DNA of 64,000 bases from Saccharina japonica (GCA_008828725.1 MEHQ01000660.1:594804-658803); one strand, 5' to 3'; shown: positions 9,887-22,309, numbered from the stretch's first letter. The notes: generated from the sequence alone by a model not told the origin. Program-made: numbers and translations.

Positions 9887-11668
9887 TACTGCTCATACTC
9901 CAAGTACTCCGAGTATTTAGGCCACCAGTACTTTAATACATTAAGTACCCGGAGTACGAAATGTACTCGATATTCGGAGTACACACGGAGCGTGAAGTAT
10001 ATGAGGAGCCATATTTTCATTGTTTTGAAGACTCGGCCGACATTCGTCCCAGGTTCTGGGAGCATGTGACTGGCGTTTATAGCATTAGTAAATCCACACA
10101 TGCTCCCATTACCTGGAAGTATAATTAGAGTGTTTTCGAGAAAAAATACTTTATTTAGGTACTTTGTGTACTCGCAGCATTTCCGTGTCCAATACTCTCG
10201 ATACTCGGAGTACTCAGAGTAACTCAGATGTTTCTACTCCGAGTACTGCTTGTACTCGAAGAAACGTACTGCTCATACTACCAGTACTCGGAGTATTCGG
10301 GCCTTCAGTATCGCTCATAATCCAAGTACTCCGAGTATCTAGGCCACCAGTACTCTTGCACTCTCACACTACTCGGAGTACGAACAAATTTCGATACTCC
10401 GAGCAGAGTACACATATCTAAATTATTCCGAGTACTACGAGTATCGAGAGTATTGAAAACCGAAATACTGCGAGTACACCAAGTACCTGAAGTGTTTTTT
10501 TCTTTAAAATACTATAATTATACGTACAGGTAATGGGAGCATCTGTGATTTTTGAAATGCTATAAAGGCCAGGCACATGCTCCCAGAACCTGGGAGGAAT
10601 GACGGTCGAGTCTTTCAAATGATGCAAAGATGCTCCTTATAGGCGTCACACTACGAATATACTCCGAGTATCGAGTTCATTTCGTTCTCGTAGTACTGAG
10701 AGTATAAGATTACTGGTGGCCTGAATACTCTGACACTTTGGAGTATGAGTAGTACTGACGCCCGAAATACTCCGAGTACAAGCAGTATCGACAGTGTTCA
10801 TACCCGAAATACTCCGAGTACGAACAGTATCCCGGAATATCGAACACCGATATACTCCGAGTACACGAAGTATCTGAAGTATTTCATCTGCAATCCTACT
10901 TTCTCTACTCCAAGGTACTCGGAGCATCTGTGGAAGAGAGAATTTTTCGTACTCCAAGTACTGAGAGTATTAGAGTACTGGTGGCCTGAATAATCGGAGT
11001 ACTTGGAGTATGAGCAGTACTGAAGGCCCAAATACTCTGAGTACCGGGAGCATGATCAGTACTTATACTCGAGTAACCAAGCAACCGTACTCGGAGTAAG
11101 AACATCTATATTATTCGGACTACTCCGAGTATCGAGAGTATTGAACACAGAAATACTGCGAGTACACAAGGTACCTGTTTTTTTTCTTTGTCTAAAATAC
11201 TCTAATTATACTTCCAGGTAATGGGAGCATCTGTGAATTTAGAAATGCTGTAAACGCCAGTCACGTGCACGCCGAACCTGGGAGGAATGACGACCGAGTC
11301 TTCAAAATAATGCAAAGATGGCTCCTAATATACTTCACACTTCGAGTGTACTCCGAGTATCGAGTACATTTCGTACTCTGGGAACATAATGGATTCGAGT
11401 ACTGGCGGCCTGAATACTCGGAGTGCTTAGAGTTTGACCAGTACTGAAGCCCCAAATACTCGGAGTACAAAGAGTAATCGCAGTATCGGACCCAGAAATA
11501 CTCCGAGTACAAGCAGTATCGAGATTTTTCATACCCGAAACACTCCGAGTACGAGCAGTATATCCCCGAGTATCGAACCCCGAAATACTCCGAGTACACG
11601 AAGTACCTGAAGTATTTCATCTCCAATTCTCAATACTTTACTCCAAGGTACTCGGAGCATCTGGGCAA

Positions 11669-12430
11669 GGTTGTAACTGAATTTCGCAAGCTGCGCGATA
11701 CGTCATCAGTCGCGCTCACGTGGCGTGTTTGTTCAATATTCGATTTTACAGCAGCATGTATAATATGTGTGTCTGCTTTTCTTTCTTCCTGTCGACATCC
11801 CGGACACCCAGTGTCCGTGCCGATTTCTCATCCAAGAGAGGTACTATTAATAGGCATTTGTTTTGGTCACAAACCTACGACACAGAGATACTACGCTGCG
11901 ATGCAGTAGGCAGAGCAGACACCGCAAAGACATATACGACAGGCACGATCTATATTTACCCTGATAGCAATCGTGGTGCGTGGAATAGAAAAATATGTGA
12001 AGTAGGAAAGTGAAGGCGAAAATATGAAAGACCTGGTACGAGGTAAATATACACACAAGAATGAAATAGACACAACAAACAACGAACGAACAACCAAACA
12101 AACAAAAGCGATACAAAAAAAAAAAACGTGTCGTGCTTCCCCCGGATGAGATCTGACAGACTTAAATTAAATCAAAATTAAAATGAAAGTAGAAAAATGT
12201 CGTACATACGCGCTGGGCCAGCCTTAAAATGGTTTAAAGGTTGAATGTGCCATGCCCCCATCAATTTTAAGAAATTTGACATGATTTGTTGACACGGTGT
12301 AGTTCATGCACTGATCGACAGGTTGATCTTCGAGCCCTGTGATTTTGATTCGTTCTAAAGGTATGCGAACTGTAACCTATCCAACCAGTCTCGATCGAAC
12401 ATGCCGAAAAAATACAAAAGCAAACCAAAA
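11669..12430. other. No gene recognised
   Basis: Unique-looking sequence with only short ORFs. A hydrophobic stretch around 11740-11790 and an A-rich tract at 12080-12127 were seen but do not form a supportable gene. Confidence 0.45.
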
Positions 12431-12437
12431 CTACAGC

Positions 12438-12562
<125 letters not shown>

Positions 12563-12699
12563 AAGTAGATGAAAAAAAACAAAAGGGCCGAGAGTAAATG
12601 CAAAAAACTAGTCGGCAACCGTGGCAACTGCCAAAACAATCGGATTTGTAATATATTTGCTCTAAACGGTTTTGCCCGAAGTGGCCCCTTAAGCTGCTG

Positions 12700-13990
12700 G
12701 TTAAATGTCGTGAGGAACAAATACCAAGGTGACTCTGAAAGCTGCTCATGATTCTCACAAGGTAGGCAGTCCGTTGGAGAGAAGAACAGGAAAATGATGG
12801 CTTCGAAGAAGGTGCGCCAGGCTCAGCGTTGACTTCTTCCAGCCGCCAACAACGTGAAATGTAAAGGAAGGGCAATCCAATGGGACAGGACACAGAGATG
12901 ACGATGCTGGCCAGGGCCACGCTTCTTCTTAGTAAAGTTCTTCTTGTTGCTTATCTCATGGAAAGCTCGATTGCACACGAGAACAGATTACGATAGGGCA
13001 AGTACGTGACTGTCCCCTGAAGCATGTATCTTCATACATGTACGATCTACGGAGACGTTTCCGTTGCTAGCACGCCACATGATGTAATACTCGTTGTACG
13101 TATCCGCGTGTCTACTCGTACTACTCTACGGAGACGTTCCAGTTACTAGCACGGCACGTGATCTCATACTCTAATTATACGAATTGTACCCTTTTATAGC
13201 CGTAGTACGTGATACCATCACACAGCAGTTGTAGGCCGGGCTTAACACGTGAATGGCTGCATTAGGCATGTGAGCGGAATATGCGAGTTCACACTTGAGT
13301 ATGCGAGTCCATACCTGGTATGCAATTTCGCGTAAACTCTCGATGTGCGGCCCCGGGCTTGCCCGAATACCCCCCAAAAAAGTAGAAGAACAAACGGTGC
13401 TTGCCACATTCACGTATGATACATGTATTATATGTGTAGCAGCGTTGCAGCAGCAGAACAAGGCAGGTTATCCAGGTGTGTGTATGTACTGTAATACACA
13501 TATAATATGTAGCATAACAAACAATTTTACGCTATTAATACGAGTACGTACGACGTACGCAATACTTGTACAAAATACGAGAGGTCTCCGGATCCTCCGA
13601 GGTCCTCCCCATATACCCAAACACAAAACTAGACCAAAACAAGCCTAGTGTGCACAAGCGCGTGTCACGGATTGAATATCATGTTGACGGGAGGGGCAAC
13701 AGTTCGTAGCGAAACCGCGGCTGAAGAAAGCAAGAAGAAGACGGCAGATAGGGTAGCAAGGAACCGGACCGACTATTTGGTAGAACTGTCTGTACTAGTG
13801 GTACAGCACTTCGGCTGCCTATCCTTTCCTTTCGTTCTCAGTAGTATTCCTCTGTTGACATTGCTTTTATTTTCATTCCATTTTATATTGTCTGTCACAT
13901 CACCTCCGGGGAAAGAACGACAATTTCTTTGTCTTCTATTATCGCGCCGTCGTGTCCCTGTGTTGTAGTTGCTGTGACCACAAAACTGGT
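12700..13990. other. No gene supported
   Basis: A minus-strand frame from 12920 begins with a hydrophobic stretch (MALASIVISVSCPIGLPFLY) but runs straight into the AGT microsatellite, so it is not reliable. Two short direct repeats of GGAGACGTT(C/T)C(C/A)GTT around 13050 and 13132 share flanking CTAGCACG(C/G)CAC. Otherwise nothing recognised. Confidence 0.4.
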
Positions 13991-13995
13991 ATCTC

Positions 13996-14206
13996 TTCCT
14001 TTCTTTCTTTCTTTCTTTTTATCTCCATCCCATTCATTATCTTCGCCCTTCTTTTCTCTCTCTCCCTCTTTAGTCGTCGCTCAGATCCGGGGTCACTAAG
14101 TAGGGTTTTCTCCCGCCTTCCCACTAAAGTACGTGCCTTCCATTTTATCGCGAGAAGTTTTGAACACCACCTTCCCTCGTCGACTCCTGTGGAATTGTGC
14201 ATACTC
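13996..14206 (-). mobile_element. 5'-truncated SINE (minus strand)
   Basis: Read on the minus strand: ACAATTCCACAGGAGTCGAC, GAGGGAAGGTGGTG, ATCGCGATAAAATGGAAGGC, GTGACCCCGGATCTGAGC, ATAATGAATGGGATGGAG and an A/G-rich tail. The tRNA-like head is absent. 5' truncation fits reverse transcription from the 3' end. Confidence 0.8.
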
Positions 14207-14510
14207 TAAAGACTTTGCGTTGAAAGCGGCGCGGTACGAACCGCCTGTCCTGCTGCTGTGTTCCTCTATTCTAGTAGTGGAGATGTTCAGTGAGTACGGG
14301 GATGAGCTGCCTTTAGTAGGTATGACGTTTGAGCTGAACGTATCGCGTTCGTTGTATTCGGTAGCTCTCCCTTTCTTTATGATTTATCGTTGCACGTAGG
14401 GGCAAAACATCCAGGCGTCTAGTGGGAAATGCGATTACTCATCACACCTTCGCCTGGTTTCGCGAGGCCCGTGTGGCACAGGGTGGGTGTCAGGGCGCTG
14501 GAAAGAGACG

Positions 14511-14769
14511 GACAAGTGCTACGATGGAGGTAGGTATACCTTATTTTGGCTGAACTAATTGCTGAACGACGGGGCTTCTTAACCTACTGTATAATCGTCG
14601 GCATTTCCTTCATGTGTTGCGCTATTTTTCGTTTCAGGCGTAAGACCACGGAGTTGTTCATCCCGTAGCACTTTTCTTTTCGTCCGAAAACGTTTTTGGG
14701 GTGGGTATAGAGGTCCTCGAGTGGCCACCCTGTTGAACATCACGGTGCACCTCTACCGTAGCAAGCGTC
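14511..14769 (+). mobile_element. MITE, TACGGTAGAGGT family, diverged
   Basis: Starts GACAAGTGCTACGATGGAGG and ends CACCTCTACCGTAGCAAGCG-TC. The interior keeps TTATTTTGGCTGAACTAATT, CTTCTTAACC, CGTAGCACTTTTCTTTTCGT and ATAGAGGTCCTCGAGTGGCC. No ORF. Confidence 0.75.
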
Positions 14770-15479
14770 GACGAGGCGTCGCGGCAGCTTGTCCTATATA
14801 TTCACGAACCGGAGCCGACGTTGGACGCCTGAGAGACATGTGCTGGACTACCCTGTGCATACCAGACTAAATATGGGCTCTGCGGTGCGAGCCGTACCGT
14901 GCCAACCTGCCGCGGTACTGGGCTCAGCACTCGCCAACCAACACTATGCCCCGTACGGCCTACACACGCGGGACCCACTTGCTGCTGTGCTCTCACAAAC
15001 CCGTTTGGTTATCGCGAGGCGCACTGATCATCACCTACCGAACGTCCTTGCGGACAACGAGCTCGGTGATGACCCTCCTCGCTGCACGGGCCGTCGCCAT
15101 CCTTTGTCAAAGCTAGCGTTCACTACAGCTCTTTTCACTCCTCTGTTCAACTTGATGTCTATATGTGATTTATGTGCGGTTGACAACGGACTAAGCGACC
15201 GCACCCTCCACCCTCCGTGTACGAGGCTTGGGGAGAGTTTGGCGTCATTACATAAACAAACGTGCGATGCGTCGCTGGGGCTGCGGGACAAGACTCCGAA
15301 AACAGCCCCCCTACGGACGCATGGGAGGTTGTGCGTGAGGACACTGTCCGCGCGCCTACCGAACCGACACCTGTTCGGGCTCAGCCAATCGACACCTACC
15401 GCACAACCTCCACTCAAGGGGGCGGGCTCGGTCCTGGACCCCTCGCTGTTTGGTGTGCAAGGACAGTTGAGGGGTTTGT

Positions 15480-16185
15480 GCCGTAGTGGGTCCACCCTCC
15501 TCTCCCCACGCCCATTTATTGTTGCCTTGTTCAATGCTGCAGTAGTAAATACGTTCGAGAGTAGGCACAATAGACGTTGGATCAGCCAATTTTGACGTTT
15601 TCACGTTCACTGGCACGTTTTAGTGTAGATTGGTTATCCGGTATTCCGGTTTAGGGTCATTCTTATCGGAGCCATATATGTTCCTAAATTTCCAAAATTT
15701 CCAAAAGTTGTTTTCGCGCAATTTTCGAGATTTCCAATTTTTTCCATTCTGTTTTTCCATTTAATGGAACGTGAAGCCTTGCATTCTTATCTGAGCCATA
15801 TAATTCCAAATTTTTCCAAATTCCCAGCATTTTCTTTCTCGCAATTTTCTAGATTTCCATTTTTTGCATTTTTTTCCCCATTTGTTAGAACGTGAAGCCT
15901 TCTAAACATTTCGCCCTCGGAAGAATTTCCAAGATTTCGAAGATTTCCAAGTTTTCCAAGGTTTCCAAGGTTTCCTTTTTTTTGGAATTTGGTTTTGGAA
16001 GGTATGGAAAAAAGCTGCTCGATAAGAACGACCCGGGTCGTTCTTTGAATTGGTTAACCGAACCGTTCAACCGGATCTCGAAAACCTCCAGTTTTTGTTC
16101 TGAATAACCGACTAATCACACACGCCTGATGTTTGTTAAAAAAACACGCTTATCCTGTTTTGTTTCTATCCGGTGCCCATCGCTA
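15480..16185 (-). mobile_element. hAT element relic, left end, with nested MITE
   Basis: On the minus strand the end reads TAGCGATGGGCACCGGATAG at 16185, identical over 20 bases to the left end of the hAT at 22284. Then come ATCAGGCGTGTG, TTAGTCGGTT, GATCCGGTT and, after a 381-bp insertion, GGTTATCCGG-like sequence and a coding-like stretch also shared with 22500-22620. That stretch carries the peptide pieces TSKLxDPTSIVPTLERI and EQGxxxWAWGE in both copies. Beyond about 15480 similarity ends and no opposite terminus was found, so the copy is truncated or rearranged. Confidence 0.7.
15654..16034. mobile_element. PIF/Harbinger-like MITE nested in the hAT relic
   Basis: Left end after TTA: GGGTCATTCTTATCGGAGCC; right end GCTCGATAAGAACGACCC (reverse complement GGGTCGTTCTTATCGAGC). 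The interior is rich in TTTCCAA and has an internal duplication of the segment TTCTTATC(G/T)GAGCCATATA (15658 and 15787). The flanks rejoin the hAT subterminal sequence of 22460-22490. Sister copies: 37512 and 41537. Confidence 0.75.
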
Positions 16186-16199
16186 ACCACGAGATACCT

Positions 16200-17140
16200 A
16201 ACTATGAAGAAATTTACCATGGAGAATGGTGACCCCGCTTTCTGCGAACTACCCTTCTATTTGGGTTTTTTTAGCGCCTGCTTTTAACGCGTGCTACAAT
16301 ACAGGCAGTATATTTCTCGCCAGATCAATTGTGACTGCCACGGTTCCTTTATCAAGCAGGTCTCCCCAACGTCGTCGGAACGCCTTTGGGGTTTCACATT
16401 TTACGCGGGGTACACCTAGGCTATTCGGCCGCAACTTCCTGTCTGCTCAAAGTCAGTCAGCGTTTGGGTGCGTTACTACTGACTGGCTAAACAGTAAAGA
16501 GCTCCTCAAGCAACAATCCTAAGAAAACAGGTGAATCAGTAGTATCGTAGCACGTTTCCTTTGGGATGAATGATGTTTTCCGCATACCGAGTTTTGTGAA
16601 TAGTTATGTTGAGCTATAGTCTCTCCGGGCCCAGCGTTATCGACCCCCCGTTCCTTGCCATCGGGGTGTTCCCAAGTGTTGCCTCCAAGGGTCTCGCGTT
16701 ACCGACTCCGCGTTCCAGGCTCTCGTATCCCGTCACGGGTACACTATTTACTCTGTTGCGTATAACATCTTCGATACTCTGTCAGGGTTTCACCCTATCG
16801 ATCCCGTGTTTCAGGCGATCGTGCCTCGCTACGGTTTCCTTTTATTGTGTTTTTTCTTCGGTCTACGTGTGTGTTCGTTTTCAATGCAGATTTGTCCTGG
16901 CTTGCTCGAAGCTGCACAAAGTAGTTTCTTTACGAACGCCATTGGTTGGTGCTCTGTTTTCCGTCAAGTTGGCCGATTTCGCGTCTATTACGGGGGAGCA
17001 TAGTAAACACTAGTAAATAAGGACCAAATATTGTTAGTAAAAGGAGGAAACTATATAGGTGTTTGTGTCTTCCGTAGGTTCGATTTACTATGTTCACCCG
17101 TAAAAACAATTTTTTCTCGTACCCATTCTAAGCTGTAGCC
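16200..17140. other. Degenerate repeat, no supported gene
   Basis: Between 16620 and 16815 a loose motif recurs (GTTATCGACCCCCCGTTCC, GTTACCGACTCCGCGTTCC, CCTATCGATCCCGTGTTTC), with about 75 and then 100 bases between copies. It supports a frame of 135 codons (16606-17013) that I regard as a by-product. No family recognised. Confidence 0.4.
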
Positions 17141-17151
17141 TCTCTGGGGAG

Positions 17152-17397
17152 TCATCCCACGGTAGGGGCGCAGCAAATTTTTCTGAGCTCCTCATCTCCT
17201 CACATGAGGAGCTCAATATCTCACCCGAAAAATGACTTCGGGAACATTCGTTCGCGCAACCCGACCAAACCTTCCAATGCGGTAGTCCAACAACAAATAT
17301 GCCAGTAAAATAAATAGTATCCGGTGGTAACTCACGTGAGAAGCACAACCGGTCAGAAAATATTGAGCCTAAAAGAGGCACCCCTACCGTGGGATTG
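17152..17397. mobile_element. MITE, CCCACGGTAGGGG family
   Basis: A 246-bp element: left TCATCCCACGGTAGGGGCGC, right (reverse complement) CAATCCCACGGTAGGGGTGC. The interior contains GAGGAGCTCAATATCTCACC and CATTCGTTCGCGCAACCCGA, both shared (inverted) with the copy at 37441-37893. No ORF. Confidence 0.8.
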
Positions 17398-17399
17398 CT

Positions 17400-18320
17400 C
17401 TGTGTCTCACAAGTATTGGCCCCGTTGGAGGGTGCTGTCGTAATTTGTTTTTCACACTCGTAGATCGTTTCGGTTTCGGATTCCTTCACGTAATATCTGT
17501 TTTCGGTCCAGTGACCCTGGTACGTACGTTTTCATTGGAGTATCGTAGCTTTATAAGTTAGTCGTACGGGGTTCCACGTCTTTCAACGCCGCTTCATTCA
17601 GCATCCCGGCCTAGGTTCCACATTTTGCGTTCCGTGCGATGTATGGTTCTTGTTTCTTCGCATACGCGTGACTGGATGTGATAAAAATATAAAGATGGGA
17701 ATTTTAAGGCGTTAAATAACGTACCTCCGTATAGGATTTAGTTTACAACATTTTAATATATACCTAGCAGTTATAATGGCGTCGTACCCCCTACCCGGGA
17801 ATATTGGATTGACTGAAAACGTGTTCTATATGGGAATTAGGACGGCCTCGTACCCTCAATAACACTTGGTTTTCCGCTGCTTTTGTCCGCGTTTGACGCC
17901 ATTCGATCGTGTCATCAGATTATGACAACTTCAACACAAGCACACCGAACACTTCCAAATATTGACCGTTTGACTGGTTGCGCCAAGAAATCGACCAAGA
18001 AACCGGCGTAAAACACCGACCAAGAAACCGACAAAGAATGTTTCGGTTTCATCCCACTTCTATTCGTTCGAAAAAGCCGACCGAATCTCGAAAACCGGCC
18101 GATCTTGTTTGCGGTGATAACCCGAATACCGACCGAGGCCTTGTCCTTTTTCGGTTCACAACACCGCGTGTACCCCCCATCCCACCTGACTGCCCTGTCA
18201 GCTTATTTCACTACTTATCAACCCCCACCTGATATTACATCGCGTTTCTTGACACTAAACGCCGACAGGATAAAGGACAGAGAAGAGTCCAAACGCGTCC
18301 AGACCAATACCTATTAGACG
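17400..18320. other. No gene recognised
   Basis: Contains a degenerate ACCGACCAAGAAACCGAC-type motif run at about 17975-18130 (AAATCGACCAAGAAACCG, AACACCGACCAAGAAACCGA, CCGACCGAATCTCG), similar in style to the other short-motif arrays here. No element ends or coding frame were established. Confidence 0.4.
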
Positions 18321-18328
18321 CGGCTACC

Positions 18329-18389
18329 ATGTGGGGTGAGCTTTCTCGAGCCATCCTGGTTTCCGCCTGCATTATCGCTACTTTAGACG
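18329..18389 (+). CDS. Possible first exon encoding a signal peptide
   Basis: GGCTACCATGTGGGGTGAGC has a strong start context. The 20 codons encode a short polar start and a hydrophobic run (SRAILVSACIIATL), ending at GACG|GTGAGTGG, a near-ideal splice donor (phase 1). The best acceptor downstream (about 19131, CCTGGGCAG|AAATCG) would lead to an early stop, so the rest of the gene is not found and a MITE lies in the presumed intron. It may be a live first exon or a relic. Confidence 0.35.
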
Positions 18390-18835
18390 GTGAGTGGAAG
18401 ATCATCCTGCTGCTTGTTGTCGCTTGCTAACAGTTTGGCACACGAAATATGTACTTCTAAGACACTTCTTATAGACTCGTAAACAGTAGCTTTGACCGTG
18501 CTTCTTCACCTGTGTAGCCCGCGCGTCGCGCAATTAATGTAGATACCTATTGGTCCCCGCGTTTGGCCCTCATTCGTTTTATTAATCGATTCCCTACTAG
18601 GTTTCCTAAAGACTAGACCGTCCCAACTTGATATGAGGTCCACCTCTTGGTGCGCTATGTTTGTTGGACGTGCGTCACTCTACCCGTCCTCCCGGCCCTG
18701 AAGAGGGTGGCCTCGGCGGCATGCGGGGCGTGAAATGCGGAGCGTTCTGAAACCGTTGTTTAACGAACTTGGTGGTCCGATATCTCAATTTTCGATGTCT
18801 ACGTTTAAATACATATACTCGCACAGTACAGTACA

Positions 18836-19013
18836 GTACAGTACATGACGCCTAACAAGAAACAGGCTAAACAAAAGCAAGACTGATTTTGAGAGGAACC
18901 TACAGTAATAAAATCGTAATTCGTTATCTTGATATTAGTGTGGAAAACACCCTCCCGTGTAGAAGAAATCCAGTCCGGGCCAGCTTTCCTGCTTCAAATT
19001 AGATGTCCTGTAC
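18836..19013. mobile_element. MITE, ACAGGACACCTAATRA family
   Basis: Left end GTACATGACGCCTAACAAGA, right end (reverse complement) TACAGGACATCTAATTTGAA. The interior GTTATCTTGATATTAGTGTG and AATCCAGTCCGGGCCAGC resembles 51297-51452. A (ACAGT)n run precedes it (18824-18845), and a second partial copy starts directly behind it (19012-19075, GGACACCTACAGTAATATGT). Confidence 0.6.
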
Positions 19014-19139
19014 AGGACAGGACACCTACAGTAATATGTAACAGGAATCCGGGCTCAGGCTGAGTTTCCTTTTATGTCGTTCTTCTGCGTCTATTTTATA
19101 TTGAGCCTCTTTCTTGTTTTCGCCTGGGCAGAAATCGAC

Positions 19140-21490
19140 CTCTTTCTTTGAGTGGGATTCAAAAGGTGTTCGCTAATATCAACACGGTTATCGACTGGAC
19201 AACCCTCACTGATCGCGCATGCGCACGTTTGACCTCCCGACAAAGGCGCGTGTATTTTGTACGGGTGGGCACTGACGCCAAGGAGCCGTGTCCGGAAACG
19301 GAGTTGTGGTTTGTTCGCTTTCGCCCAAGTTCGTCTGTGTATTCCTTTTCGTCACGATAACCGGGGAGTTTTATACACCCCCAATCTCCGGGCTTCCGGT
19401 TCACTTTAGTCTCTAGACAGGTTCCCGGTGGTTAACGTTTCGCCACTGGCTTGATACGCTGCCTTTGACCTTCGTCTGATTCGTGCTATAATAGAATTTT
19501 GTTGTATCAGCATCATCGTGCTCCATCTACAGGAGCTTGGTGTTTCTCGCGACATTGGAAGTGCGCATATACCCGACCAAGGTCTACAACTCAACTTAGC
19601 AGAGTGCTGCACGCAATGAACGGTCACATTTCGCAAGCCACAAAAATAGACAAAAACAAGTTCCCAACTGAATGCATGTACGAATACTTCAATTGTGTTA
19701 TACGGCTCCCCATCACGTTGTTGAGTCATGCGTCTTATCGAATGTGTCATGGCGTCGAATGCAGCAGACAACAGTCTTCGGCACCCAATAACCCACATGA
19801 GGGTTTTTTTGAACTAGAACAAGCCAGCCATTCACGCATCTGAACATCGCAAAATATGATCGATCATTTATTCACACGCCGCGGCCTATAGTACTGCCAT
19901 GGCTGCAGCACCTATGCAAAAAACATATTACCCGCTGGTTCCGTCACGAGTTGTTTGGAGATAGACATGTCGTACCCGAAACATGTGCGGAAATATAGTC
20001 ACATATACGTGAGAGGTAGTTGGTCACGACAAACAGCTAGGACGTACGTCATGGAAACGTATACCCACGGCAGATTAACATTGTTTACGTTACAGTAGTT
20101 ATCCGAAACCGAGATAAGATAGATCATGTTGGTAAATCCAAATTCGAATATCGGAGATGTTTGAAGTATGTGGCGAATCGCCTACTCGCGTCTACTCGAC
20201 AGTAGATTCCTGTACGTTCCGGCGTGCCCTAACAGAGTTCGTCACATCGAAATCCCCACAGGTTGTCATGGTTTGAAAACTTGTTATCTTCTGAAGAACC
20301 ACGCGCGCGTGGGTCGCTGTTAAACGTTTTCAACTGTTGCGTGTTGGAGGCTCCCTTTGTCGTCTTTCGTTTCGCCCCTTGCCGAGAGCTGTTTTGGTCT
20401 GGCCACAAACTCCGTCGACTATATGGGGACCGTACGACTGTTGGTTCTGCAACTGAAAGCAGGTCTGCTCCCCTCGCTCTTCTCCGAGATGCTGCTTGTA
20501 AAAAACATCGTATCAATGTGTTTGTGTTCTCTACGCTAAGACATTAACTTTATCGTGGGGACAAAGGGTATACTCACATGCAACGGCAACCCAAACGTGC
20601 GATCAATATACAGTGCACAACGTACGCAAGTCGCAAACTCACACGAGGAGAGACAGCAGTACCAACGGTATTCTTTAAAGGTACCCGGGTCAAAAATGAG
20701 AATATGGGTGTGTAAAACTCAATGTTCGCTGAAGAGCTGACCAAACTGGTTCACGTTGCTACAAGGGACAGGCAGCAGCGGAACCCGAAGGAGTCGGGGT
20801 GTCGCCCCAGAGAGGTAAAGGTCCTGGCCAAGATAAGCAACGCGTCCGATGCGGAGATGGAGACTTAACATCAAGCGCAAACCAACCACAGTAATTCAAC
20901 AGTGCTGTCGTCAAGAAGAACCGTATGCTATAGGTATATTCTGATGAACGGTTCACTTCAGTGTTGTTTTCCTTGATACCCAAAACCATCCAATACCCCC
21001 CGTTACCCCATGCGGTCGTGATTGACGAGTGAGCTCTCCGTTTTTCGTATCGTACAGTTGCGAAACGAGCTGCTTGCGGCAAACGCAAATGTAGGAAATA
21101 TAGGAACTACGACATGATAAACTGAACAGATGATAACACACAAAATATGAATTCCAGCTTGGTCGCGAAAACGACGCTTCCAAACACCGGGCTCCCACTG
21201 TGCTGTAGGGCTACTCCTGCAGGGACTCTTCTTTTGTTTTTTCATGCAGCCCTTGGCAGTAGTGTCGCACGTAAACCTTCGGTTTGCCTATAACACCCCC
21301 GACCATTACAGGCATGCGCGAAGCCGCATTCGGGCGTCAGCTCACCGCGGCGAAGCCTCCCTTGTATCACGTTGGGCTGACGTTCGGTTACAGCAGCAGC
21401 ACGACCGGCACTATTATTGCAAATAGTCGTAATCCATACTCCACCTGTGTATGCTACGACGTACACTGCAGTAGTATACGGCAGCAGCTA
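19140..21490. other. Mostly unassigned, possibly upstream retroelement remains
   Basis: Lies directly 5' of a Ty3/gypsy integrase relic, where reverse transcriptase and RNase H would be expected. I could not recognise either. Short frames with protein-like composition exist at about 19164-19330 (+) and 20727-20868 (+, EELTKLVHVATRDRQQRNPK), but no family is identifiable and stops are frequent. Confidence 0.3.
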
Positions 21491-21499
21491 ATAATGTAC

Positions 21500-22283
21500 C
21501 ATATCGGGAACTTTAACGAAACCACAGTAATGATGCCGTGGATGAAAATATATCAAACGGGAGAATGGGAGAACATGAAATATATCCTGGTGATGAAAGA
21601 AGATATATTTGTGTTGGTCATGCTGGAAACGTCTGTTGCGGCGAACGCGACCCACGTGGCAGAATCTCTGCACCGCTGGAGACGCAACGCTAGGTGCAGC
21701 ATCTGTCTTGGTCAGTGACAAACGCTTCTTACTTCAAGAACCAGCTTCGCCATAAGCTAGCGGATGGCGTGAGAGTGAATCGCCAAGTTTATGTGGCACA
21801 CTCTCCATGGCGAAACTGTACCGTAGAGACGATGATGAACCAAGTCCGAAACGCATTTTAAACTCACTGCTTGTTGTTTATGTATCAGTATTGATTGGGA
21901 GAAGTCTATACCGACGGTACAATGGGCGCTGCACTCGTTACATCGACAGCGAGTAACTTGGTCCCCATTTACAGTTGTGTTCCGAAGAAAACGCACATCA
22001 GTGCTGGCTTGCTGAATGCATGACCACGCCCAAGTGCTTGATGTACGGTAGGCCAGATCCCCGACAAACATATCAAACTGATGGACAAACATATCAAACT
22101 GATGGTCGTTGACCTGGCCACGGCCATTACTGCTATGCATAACCGCGGAATTAAAGCCAGTGAATGCATCAAGCGAGCAGATGTAGAGCCAGGAAAGATC
22201 TGAGCCATTTTTTTCTGCGGGAGATTTCAGGATGACCGCAACGGCCTGGCAGGCGGGTATGCGTCAAGAAGGTATGTTATGTG
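21500..22283 (+). pseudogene. Ty3/gypsy-type retrotransposon integrase, decayed, 5' part
   Basis: In successive frames the plus strand shows the order of a gypsy/chromovirus integrase core. First comes a KYILVMKED segment (the usual 'yvLVmkDd') followed by NATHVAESLHRW. Then VLVSDK (second catalytic Asp), KNQLRHKLADGVRV, and AHSPW.NCTVET (third catalytic residue Glu). Then DWEKSIPTVQWALHSLH, PFTVVF and, further on, LATAITAMHN and GDF. The position of the first catalytic Asp reads MPWMKIYQ, so that residue appears lost. Frame changes lie near 21715-21740, 21808 and 21860, and there is a duplicated 21-bp unit (ACAAACATATCAAACTGATGG) at 22062-22104. The integrase would insert retroelement cDNA; this copy is dead. 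It breaks off at a hAT insertion. Confidence 0.8.
22276..22283 (+). repeat. 8-bp target-site duplication, left copy (GTTATGTG)
   Basis: GTTATGTG immediately precedes the hAT terminus TAGCG and recurs exactly after the other terminus (24822-24829). Eight-base duplications are characteristic of hAT transposition. Confidence 0.9.
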
Positions 22284-22309
22284 TAGCGATGGGCACCGGA
22301 TAGAGGAAA

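Larger units (their letters stand above)
8950..11668. mobile_element. Cluster of TACTC(C/G)GAGTA palindrome-array elements
   Basis: Dozens of matches to the odd palindrome TACTCSGAGTA and its one-mismatch variants fill this region. Three copies of a unique module punctuate it: a TCTAATTATACTTCCAGGTA segment, AATGGGAGCATCTG, GCCAGTCACGTG-like and TCCTAATATACTTCACAC. Module copies lie at about 9980-10130 (inverted), 10505-10660 and 11190-11350. Array edges repeatedly read CAGATGCTCCGAGTACCTTG (8954 inward; complement at 10936 and 11663), implying inverted ends. A MITE (9170-9422) and a SINE (9464-9886) are inserted in the first copy. No transposase frame is visible. Confidence 0.8.

Noticed and set aside
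14789..15595. 268-codon plus-strand ORF
   Set aside because: It starts directly after a MITE, runs antisense through the hAT-relic coding stretch, has no recognisable domain, and the minus strand is nearly as open; the region is simply poor in stops.
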